A stretch of 64,000 nucleotides of DNA from Mesostigma viride (taxonomy: Eukaryota > Streptophyta > Mesostigmatophyceae > Mesostigmatales > Mesostigmataceae). This document shows, in pieces, positions 52,322-61,682 of the stretch (position 1 is its first letter; each line of letters begins with the position of its first letter). The stretch covers positions 21,001-85,000 of the forward strand of contig RPFO01002226.1 of the NCBI GenBank assembly GCA_009746045.1. Reading direction: 5' to 3'. The position numbers and the translations under genes were made by a program. The notes below the pieces were generated by a model. That model worked only from the letters and a program-made list of their open reading frames with translations, had not been told where the DNA came from and searched no databases.

Positions 52322-52963
52322 CTAGGTGTGCTTTGAAAGAAACCGAGCATACATGTCAAAGTGTAGAAAATACATGTCAAAGTGCGCCCCTTCGAACAAC
52401 AGCAGCAAAATTATAACCCCTGTTGCCGCGGCCCATCCCGTCACATGTGACTTCAAGACGTCCCTCATTTGCGACGAGTATTGCAAAGTAGTGTCGTAAT
52501 CCATCGATGTGTCTGTAATCTGGGGGCCAATTGTTCGCAAGGATAGGTGGCAATTAGTAATGAAGGAGACCACCCCCAAGCCAGTGGGGGCTCCGCGTGT
52601 GACACCCCCAAGCCGGTGGGAGGCATTCACAGTACCCCAGATTCGGGCCGTGGTGCCCACATACCCCTGTCACTAGGACTTCGATAATAAGCGCCATCCA
52701 TCCCATCACACTCGACTGTACTGAGTCGGCTTATCAAGGAGACAACCAGCGCAGGTATATATTTCCGAATTCAACTCCAATTGGAATACTTGCACAAAGC
52801 GAAACGAAAATAATTGCAATTGAGGACTCTCTGCAGCTAGACCCTCGCCCACTTGCTCAACATCGATTCTACCATATGGTGTGTGCAACTTCACACTTAA
52901 CCTCCCCGTTCTCAACATGCGTGCCTCAACTCCCCCTTCCGTTGGGTTATACCAAACAAACAA
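52322..52963 (-). other. two unassigned minus-strand frames in the left flank of the foldback element
   Basis: 52660-52322 contains a hydrophobic stretch (GWAAATGVIILLLLFEGAHF) and 52963-52706 reads LSVKLHTPYGRIDVEQVGEG. Composition is protein-like, but there is no family match, no linking splice sites could be fixed, and there is no counterpart in the right flank. A GAGACAACC repeat copy lies at 52732-52755. Confidence 0.2.
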
Positions 52964-53414
52964 AGAATTATTAAGTTGCGCAGCAAGTTCAAGAGTTGTT
53001 CGTTAACAAAAAAAACAAGCTACTAATTATTTATTTGCACGGGCACAGTAGCACTTGCAGCTAATAAAACGCTATCGTCTAATTCCGAAGGGCCTTTCGG
53101 CTAAATCAAAATTAACGATGCGGGCAGTGTGGCCGGAGCTGGAGACCTAACGGACATGACAGACCCCTAATGCGTCTGAGGGGACGCACGAGGAGGCAAG
53201 GCTGGAACGTCCTCTGGAACCTTCCCCACCTAATCCGGAGATCCCGGGGGGCTCACTGTTTGCGGTGAAACATTGGTGGCCTTGGCCTTTGAATAATAGG
53301 ACGCATCGTTCCAAGACATCTGCAGCAAATGATACAAAGCCATGGAGCAATTTCGAAAGTATCCGTAAGAATCATGTAGACCTGAGAAACAATTTTTTCG
53401 CAACCTCCAAGTTG

Positions 53415-54050
53415 GGAGGGGTCTCGCTGCAGCTAGACCCTTCCGTGAACGCAAAAAATAAACATCGAATAACTGGGAGGTCTTCCTGCAGCTAGACCCC
53501 TCAAATCATACAAAGATGAAACATTGAAGTTGGGAGGGGTCTAGCTGCAGCTAGACCCTTACAGGAATGCGAAAAAACAACCAATAATTGGGAGGGTCTA
53601 CCTGCAGCTATACCCTTACATGCAATCAAAAAGGATGAAACCTTGGAAGTTGGGAGGGGTCTAGCTGCAGCTAGACCCTTACAGGAATGCGAAAAAACAA
53701 CCAATAATTGGGAGGGTCTACCTGCAGCTAGACCCTTACATGCAATCAAAAAGGATGAAACCTTGGAAGTTGGGAGGGGTCTAGCTGCAGCTAGACCCTT
53801 ACAGGAATGCGAAAAAACAACCAATAATTGGGAGGGTCTACCTGCAGCTAGACCCTTACATGCAATCAAAAAGGATGAAACCTTGGAAGTTGGGTGGGGT
53901 CTAGCTGCAGCTAGACCCTTACAGGAATGCGAAAAAACAACCAATAATTGGGAGGGTCTACCTGCAGCTAGACCCTTACAAGCAATCAAAAAGGATGAAA
54001 CCTTGGAAGTTGGGAGGGGTCTCTCTGCAGGTAGACCCTTCAACGAAGGC
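53415..54050 (+). repeat. left-arm 120-bp tandem array
   Basis: Five units of about 120 bp, each with two half-units of the form GGGTCTAGCTGCAGCTAGACC followed by CTTACAGGAATGCG or CTTACATGCAATC. GGTCTAGCTGCAGCTAGACC is a perfect 20-bp palindrome. Mirrored by 58440-58950. Confidence 0.9.
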
Positions 54051-54111
54051 AAGAATTCTATCACAAATTCATGGGAGCAGATCTGAAGAGAGACCTAATC
54101 CAATCATGTGA

Positions 54112-55243
54112 GGACTGGCATGGGTGTGTCGCATGCGTGCGTGGGTGTGGTGGATGCGTGCGTGTGGTGGGTGGCTGCCATGGCGTGCGTGGGTGTGGTG
54201 GATGCGTGGCATGCGTGCGTGGGTGCGGTGGAAGGCTGGCATGCGTGCGCGGGTGGGCTAGCATGCGTGCGTGAGTGTGGTGGTGGGCTGGCATGCGTGC
54301 GTGGATGTGGTGGGTGCCTGGCATGTGTGCGTGGGTGTGGTGGGTGCCTGGCATGCGTGCCTGGTTGTGGTGGGTGGCTGGCATGCGTGCGTGAATGTGG
54401 TGGTGGGCTAGCATGCGTGCGTGGGTGTGGTGGTGGGCTGGCATGCGTGCGTGGGTGTGGTGGATGGCTGGCATGCGTGCGTGGGTGTGGTGGATGCGTG
54501 GCATGCGTGCATGGGTGCGGTGGATGGCTGGCATGCGTGCGCGGGTGGGCTAGCATGCGTGCGTGAGTGTGGTGGTGGGCTGGCATGCGTGAGTGGATGT
54601 GTTGGGTGCCTGGCATGTGTGCGTGGGTGTGTTGGGTGCCTGGCATGCGTGCCTGGTTGTGGTGGGTGGCTGGGATGCGTGCGTGAATGTGGTGGTGGGC
54701 TAGCATGCGTGCGTGGGTGTGGTGGTGGGCTGGCATGCGTGCGTGGGTGTGGTGGATGGCTGGCATGCGTGCGTGGGTGTGGTGGATGGGTGGCATGCGT
54801 GCATGGGTGTGGTGGGTGGCTGGCATGCGTGCGTGGGTGGCTGGCATGCATGCGTGGATGTGGTGTTGGGCTGGCATGCGTGCGTGGGTGTGGTGGTGGG
54901 CTGGCATGCGCGCGTGGGTGTGTTGGATGGCTGGCATGCGTGCATGGGTGTAATGGATGGCTGGCATGCGTGTGTGGGTGTGGTGGTGGGCTGGCATGCG
55001 TGCGTGGGTGTGGTGGGTGGCTGGCATGCGTGCGTGGGTGTGGTGGGTGGCTGGCATGCGTGCGTGGGTGTGGTGGGTGGCTGGCATGCGTGCGTGGGGG
55101 TGGTGGGTGGCTGGCATGCGTGCGTGGGTGTGGTGGGTGGCTGGCATGCGTGTGTGGGTGTGGTGGGTGGCTGGCATGCGTGCGTGGGTGTGTTGGATGG
55201 GTGGCATGCGTGCCTGGGTGTGTTGGGGGGGCTGGCGTTTATA
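54112..55243 (+). repeat. left-arm 30-bp tandem array (GGCATGCGTGCGTGGGTGTG)
   Basis: Nearly 40 units of about 30 bp, alternating GTGGGTGGCT, GTGGTGGGCT and GTGGATGGCT endings, with a higher-order period of about 300 bp. Open frames of 150-370 residues on both strands (HHTHARMPA or WHACVGVV repeats) exist only because the unit length is divisible by three and lacks stops. Confidence 0.95.
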
Positions 55244-56344
55244 TACTGAGAATAATATAGTTTTAAAAAGGACATATAGTTACCAAACATAATATATAAT
55301 AGCTATTAATCGTTGCCTATCCAAAGTTGCATGCAGTAAGTGCAACAGCCAAAATATGCCAACAAATCAGTTGATGGGAATTTCATAAAACTTACAATCG
55401 AAATACAACAGACCCCAGTTAGAAGAACGAAGGAATATCTGCGTGACAGGGAATAACGCACCAGAGATGCTCGGTAAGCGTTGCTGACCGAAACACAACG
55501 GAAAAACACTGCCCGGTTGCTGGTAAGAGAATAAAAAGGCGTTGTCCATAATCGAAATACATAAACAAAGAGCGGGAGTCATACCTGCCTTGCGGGAAGT
55601 GACGCAACGAATGTTATGGCCGAGCAAACTGGGCCTCCTTTCCCGTTGCTGACGGAAACACACCTCAAACAGACGGCCTCGAAGCATGGTAATGCATGCA
55701 ACGACGTTCAAAAGCGTCCCAAATCGAAATAAAACGAAACCGAGCGCAAAATACAGTGGAATATATGCATATCGGAATATATGCATGGCGGGGCATGATG
55801 TATTGGAAAAGCCTGGTTGCCTTCGTATCCGCTCCTGACGTGAACAAATGGAAAGAGACCGCCTGGAAGCCAACATATGCAGGCGACACCGTTCCAAAGC
55901 CCAGAAAACAAAAATGCAGCTTACCCAGGCGTCATTCCGGGTGCCACCGTCTTACCCTGACAGTCGTCATCCCAGCAACCTCTCCAAGAGCTTACGGCCC
56001 CCACAGTCCAGGAGCTTGCATGACCCATCATTACGTACCTAAGCATCGGTGATTTTAAAACCGCGCTCCTAAGCGCACAAAAAGAGAGCTAGCTTTCCCA
56101 ACGGCATGACGAACTGAACACTTTCCTATCGACAGCCATACCGTAATCCCGTGGCCATTTGCAGCGTGATGCAATTAGGGTTGGGTAGGTAATAGGTAGG
56201 CTGCTGGTTTTTGTTAGAATTGTGATGTGCATCATTTTGTTGGGCCCGTGGGCCACAATCATCGCCGTCAACGGCTCAACGCTGCGCTTTGAGTTTTTAC
56301 GTGTGAACCGTCAGCCCTCGAGTGTCGTCCAATCTTCTTGCTCG

Positions 56345-56500
56345 GTTACTAATAATGTCGTATTCCAAAGGAACACTAGTAATGAAAACGGTCGCAAAGC
56401 GTACGGCTGTAAAAGGGTAGAAAACGGTAACGTGGCATCCTCGCAGTCGCCGGAAAGTGGAAGCGCGGCGCCGATGGCAATCGTCTCGACCAAATTTTTC
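56345..56500. other. loop of the giant palindrome
   Basis: About 155 bp without a mirror partner. Immediately outside it the arms pair closely (CGTCAG, GTGTCGTCCAATCT on the left; AGATTGGACGACAC, GGCTGACG on the right). No gene or promoter is seen in it. Confidence 0.7.
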
Positions 56501-57196
56501 GAAACCGAGAAAGCAGATTGGACGACACTTGAAGGCTGACGTCCACACGTGAAGACCCACCAGAGCGCAGCGTTGAGCCGTTGACGGCGATGTGGCCCAC
56601 GGGCCCAGCAAAATAATGCACATCAATTGCATCGCGTCGCAAATGGCCGCTGGACAAATGGTATGGCTGTCGACAGCGACGTGCTCAGTTGGTCATGTTT
56701 GTTACAGGAAAGCTAGTGGTATTCTTGTACGCTTAGAAGCGTGGTTTTAAAGTCACCGATGCTGAGGTACGTTATGATGGGTCATGGAAACTCCTGGACT
56801 GTGGGGGCCGTAAGCTCTGCTAGAGGTTGCTAGGATGACGACTGTCAGGGTAAGATGGTGGCACCCGGAATGACGCCTGGGTAAGCTCTGTTCGTGTTTG
56901 CTGGGCTTCGGAACAGTGGCGCATGCATATGTTGGCTTCCAGGCGGTCTCTTTCCATTTGTTCACGTCAGGAGCGGATACGGAGGCAACCAGGCTTTTCC
57001 AATACATCATGTCCCGCCATGCATGTATTCTACCGGCTTTAGCGCTCGGTTTCTTTTCATGTCGATCTGGGACGCTTTTGAACGTCGTTGCATTCATTAC
57101 TATGCTTTGAGGCCGTCTGTTTGAATTGTATTTCCGTCAGCCACGGGCAAGGAGGCCCAGTTTGCTCGGCCATAACATTCGTTGCGTCACTTCCCG

Positions 57197-58372
57197 CATG
57201 CCACGCATCCACCACCACACCCACGCACACATGCCACCCATCCGACACACCCACGCACGCATGCCACCCATCCAACACACCCACGCACGCATGCCACCCA
57301 TCCAACACACCCACGCACGCATGCCAGCCACCCACCACACCCACGCACGCATGCCAGCCACCCACCACACCCATGCACGCATGCCAGCCACCCACCACAC
57401 CCACGCACGTATGCCAGCCACCCACCACACCCACGCACACATCCACCACACCCACGCACGCAAGCCAGCCATCCACCACACCCACGCACGCAGGCCAGCC
57501 ACCCACCACACCCACGCACGCATGCTACCCATCCAACACACCCACGCACGCATGCCAGCCCACCACCACACCCACGCACGCATGCCAGCCATCCACCACA
57601 CCCACGCACGCATGCCATGCATCCACCACCACACCCACGCACACAGGCCTGCCAGCCACCACACACACCCCACGCATGCATGCCAGCCCACCACCACACG
57701 CACGCATGCCAGCCCACCACCACACCCACACAGGCATGCCACGCATCCACCACACCCACGCACGCATGCCAGCCACCCACCACACCCATGCACGCATCCA
57801 CCACACCCACGCACGCATGGCAGCCATCCACCACACCCACGCACGCAAGCATGCCACCCACCACACCCATGCACGCATGCCAGCCACCCGCGACACCCAC
57901 GCACGTATGCTAGCCCACCACCACACCCACACATGCATGCCAGCCATTCACCACACCCACGCACGCATGCCAGCCATCCACCACACCCACGCACGCATGC
58001 TAGCCCACCACCACATTCACGCACGCATGCCAGCCACCCACCACACCCACGCACGCATGCCAGCCACCCCAGACACCCACGCACGCAGGCCAGCCCACCA
58101 CCACATCCACGCGCGCATGCTAGCCCACCACCACATTCACGCACGCATGCCAGCCACCCACCACACCCACGCACGCAGGCCAGCCACCCATCACACCCAT
58201 GCACGCATGCCAGGCACCCACCACACCCACGCACGCATGCCACCCACCCACCACACCCACGCACGCATGCCAGCCACCCACCACACCCACGCACACATGC
58301 TAGCCCACCACCACACCCACGCACACATGCCCACCACACCCACGCATCCCACCCAGCACACCCACGCCAGTC
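57197..58372 (-). repeat. right-arm 30-bp tandem array (mirror of 54112-55243)
   Basis: The same 30-bp units in reverse complement (CACACCCACGCACGCATGCC). The array joins its inner flank directly, whereas the left array is separated from its counterpart flank by about 350 bp of extra sequence (55244-55595), so the arms differ by an insertion or deletion. Confidence 0.95.
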
Positions 58373-58439
58373 CTTGCATGTTTGGCAAGGGTCTCTTTGC
58401 AGAGAGACGATGTTACTCATTTGTGATAAAGTTCTCGAA

Positions 58440-58950
58440 TTCCTGTAAGGGTCTAGCTGCAGCTAGACCCCTCCCAACTTCCCAGGTTTCATCCTTTTTG
58501 ATTGCATGTAAGGGTCTAGCTGCAGGTAGACCCTCCCAATTATTGGTTGTTTTTTCGCATTCTTGTAAGGGTCTAGCTGCAGCTAGACCCCTCCCAACTT
58601 CCCTGGTTTCATCCTTTTTGATTGCATGTAAGGGTCTAGCTGCAGGTAGACCCTCCCAATTATTGGTTGTTTTTTCGCATTCCTGTAAGGGTCTAGCTGC
58701 AGCTAGACCCCACCCAACTTCCAAGGTTTCATCCTTTTTGATTGCATGTAAGGGTCTAGCTGCAGGTAGACCCTCCCAATTATTGGTTGTTTTTTCGCAT
58801 TCCTGTAAGGGTCTAGCTGCAGCTAGACCCCTCCCAACTTCAATGTTTCATCTTTGTATGATTTGAGGGGTCTAGTTGCAGGAAGACCTCCCACTTATTC
58901 GATGTTTATTTTTTGCGTTCACGGAAGGGTCTAGCTGCAGCGAGACCCCT
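58440..58950 (-). repeat. right-arm 120-bp tandem array (mirror of 53415-54050)
   Basis: Four units in reverse complement with the same GGTCTAGCTGCAGCTAGACC palindromes. Outside it the arms stay recognisably homologous to about 59070 (left GGATACTTTCGAAAT, right GAATACTTTCGAAAT) and then diverge. Confidence 0.9.
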
Positions 58951-59648
58951 CCCCAATTCGAGGTTGTGAAACATGCTTTTGTGCGGGGGTACTTGATTCG
59001 TCGAATACTTTCGAAATGCCTCCGTTGCTTTGCATCATTTTTTGTAAATGTTTTCGAGCGACGCGTCGTAGACTACAGGTGCTTGACGACGGTATGCGTG
59101 ACTGTGTTTTTGTTGTGTTATGTGCAGCCCGAGACATTGACGGTAATGAAACTTTTGAAGGGTGAGGCGGGCTATTAAGTGGATAAGGCCATAATCCGCT
59201 TGCCATACTAAGTGCTTGCTATGTGTTGAGATGGCGGGTGCGGGTGCCGTCGGCGCGCAAATTAAGTTGTGCGAGAGTGTAGCTTACACAGATAACTGGC
59301 TGGACCACATTGCGATGTTGGAAGCCATAGCGTGATCCCTAATCGGGAACAGTGTCAAGGAGGACTACATTTTTCATGTTTTGAAGATTGCCGAATCGTG
59401 CATTTTACAGTTGAAGTCGGATGTTGGGAGTGTCATACCTTGTCGTGCTTTTTTATGGGCGACGCTCGTTGATTGATTTGGCGAGTCCAGAAGTACAAGT
59501 TTGAGGGTTGTGATGAACGGGAAAGGATGTATACTAATTAATTAATTAGACTTGTGCTCCCGTTGGGGAGTCACGGAGCATTAACCCCGATGGATCGATG
59601 GATGGATGGAAACGGTGTATATGGAAAACCGTGATACTTGCTGCCATG

Positions 59649-60138
59649 TGGTTGTCTCCTTAATGTTTCAAATATATAAGACAGCCGGCACTTGCTCATT
59701 GACGTTTCTGTGGCTCGCCCCTTGGCTCTTAGCCATGTGCGCATGGTTCAGTTGGTGCATCCCAGGCGGCGGCCGGGCTACCCGGCGGATCGGGTTGAGC
59801 GGGCCAAGCCCACGGCCTAAGGCGATGTCGGGCACCACCGTGTGGTGCCCTTCGTCTTGGAGTTCGGGGCCTTGGGGACCCTTACCGCCGGCTTCTTTAA
59901 GGAGTAAGTAAGTACCTGCGGAAGTTCTTTTAAGGAGTGTTGCCCGCGGCTCCGGGAGGACTGCGTGGACCTGGAGGGCTAGCGGGCCCCTGGGTCGGCG
60001 CGGACCTGGACGCCGTACTGTTTAGGCTTGTTGTTGTTGTTGTTGTGTCTCACGCCGCACATGGGCAGCAGAGAATCTGTAGTGGCCGAGGGCCGGATAT
60101 ATTTAGTATCGGTGGTACTATCAAGGAGACAACCAGCA
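59649..60138 (+). repeat. 490-bp segment bounded by inverted GGAGACAACC repeats
   Basis: GGTTGTCTCCTTAATG at 59649 and TATCAAGGAGACAACCAGC at 60119 face each other and enclose the LINE tail fragment. The pair resembles the one in intron 1 of the BTB gene. No target duplication was confirmed. Confidence 0.5.
59690..59910 (+). pseudogene. C-terminal remnant of a LINE ORF2 (same family as 29290-29880)
   Basis: Reads RHLLIDVSVARPLALSHVRM, then VVPFVLEFGALGTLTAGFF after an in-frame TAG, and beyond that GADLDAVLF near 60000-60020, all matching the minus-strand copy at 29.3-29.9 kb. It lies within the outer right part of the foldback element, so it was captured by or inserted into it. Confidence 0.6.
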
Positions 60139-60399
60139 GTACTATGTTTAGGCTTAGGCCCAGTCTAGTACACGGAAAGTTGGGAAGCCGATAACCCAAA
60201 GAATAAAGCTTGGTCAACGCGAGTCAGCGCATGGAATCCAGTAGAATCTGGCAGCGAGGAACGGATAACGCTCGGATTGTCTTTTTCATTTGTCTCGATA
60301 AAACTCTCAAAAAAAAAAAATGCCTGATCAAGCAGTAATTCTGGGTTGCTGCCCAGGCATTTGACACCGATTTTCGTGAGTTTTCGTGTAGTTGGCTAG

Positions 60400-61203
60400 T
60401 TGCCCCCGTGTCCAGGATTTCAGAAATCGGACGTATCCAACGCAGGTCAACCTTCCTTTACGGGTTTGGTGTGCGTCGAAAAGACGATTCCAGGTATTAA
60501 GAATCTCTGCTTACCGTATTTGACGGACGACTTCCCGATTCCTCCGCCGACCCTTGAATCTTCATGTCGGCTCTCAGGAACTTTCACTTTTGCCCCCCCC
60601 AACTTTCCGTGCCTTGAGTACGTAGTAAGATTATGCCAGCCCGGGTCTATCTGCGAGGAGAGGTTGAAGGACGAACCGCACCATGTGCAAAGACAACAAG
60701 GGTAAATTATAAGAAGGGTAATCTAAAATTTCTGCGAGTGGATTGTGTCCTCACTTGATATCCAAACTTTGGCAATCCCTCTTCTTCTAATAACTCGATT
60801 TTAGTCACTCGTTGATGGGTTGATCGGTATGCGCGCAGGTAAGGAGGATGTGGAGCGGATCCTACACTTGGCAAATGTGGCGGTGGACTTCGGACCAGCG
60901 GCTCAACATGCTGACACTTCCGGAGGGAAGGCTAAGGGGGCGGAAGAGAGGCTAAGGGGGCGGGCAATGAGGGTGATGAGAAGCCCACGTTGGAAATGAG
61001 ACTTATTAAGTGAGACAACTATGGACGGGGAAAAAGACTTTGGAGCACGAGAGGCCTTTTGGTCTGATGGGTGGACTTCTGCCGTTATGAAGGCAGGGAA
61101 CAAGGATCCGGAGAATCCAATGTATGCAAAGTTAGAAGACGTGATGCTTTATGGGCAGATGTCTGGATACGACACCAATAGGAGGGTCGTCAGTCGCACT
61201 TAA
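60400..61203 (+). other. unassigned frames in the right flank of the foldback element
   Basis: 60400-60705 encodes a 101-residue frame with TIPGIKNLCLPYLTDDFPIP. After a possible intron the text GKEDVERILHLANVAVDFGP follows, and 61021-61203 encodes MDGEKDFGAREAFWSDGWTS and KLEDVMLYGQMSGYDTN. On the minus strand 61394-61200 reads LYWMPLDYVIKVAELTDSKR. These are protein-like, but I recognise no family. They are the best candidates for element-encoded exons. An A13 run lies at 60308-60320. Confidence 0.25.
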
Positions 61204-61682
61204 TTTTTTGAGGGCCTTATCCGTAATTTCGCTTCCGCAATCTGCTCTTGCGTTTTCGACTTCCTCCTCTTGCTGTCCGTCAGCTCTGCCACCTTTATCA
61301 CGTAGTCTAGCGGCATCCAGTACAACTGCCTCTTCAACTTCCCTCCGTCCTCCCCCACAGGAAAAAAGTTGAGGGGAAATGATGAGCGCTCCATGTGGTT
61401 GGTAGTGCTCGTCCTATTGTTTTAGATTCGAAGTTTAGGTTGTTGTCGAGTCTCTCCATGTGAAATATACCCTTAGATTGACATGTTTTACTAAATTTCA
61501 AGCCTCTCGATGTGGAATGTACGCTCAAATTGACATGAATTAAGCATTATGACACCAAATTAGCTCGAAAATACGCGATCGGACGCCAAATTCGCGCGAA
61601 AAAACGCGATCGGACGATTGAAACTAGCGTTTTTTTCTTGCAAAATGCGCAAAAAATGACCCCATTCCGCGTGGGACCACCC

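Larger units (their letters stand above)
51369..61682. mobile_element. 10.3-kb giant foldback-type transposon inserted in the LINE
   Basis: Both ends read GGGTGGTCCCACGCGG inward and stay alike for about 60 bp (GAATGGGGT, TTTGCAAGAAAAAAACGC, TAGTTTCAATCGTCCGA) apart from a 12-bp gap. CTAT flanks each side (51365-51368 and 61683-61686), and removing the element joins the two LINE halves exactly. The central 5.8 kb (about 53270-59070) is an imperfect palindrome with matching tandem arrays in each arm and a 155-bp unique loop. The outer 2-2.6 kb on each side are not mirrored. No recognisable transposase is present. Long inverted arms packed with tandem repeats are the defining layout of foldback elements; the superfamily is not clear from a 4-bp duplication. 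Confidence 0.85.

Noticed and set aside
54104-58420. Long HHTHARMPA and WHACVGVV repeat proteins
   Set aside because: The 30-bp unit is divisible by three and stop-free in several frames on both strands; no start context or non-repeat domain supports translation.
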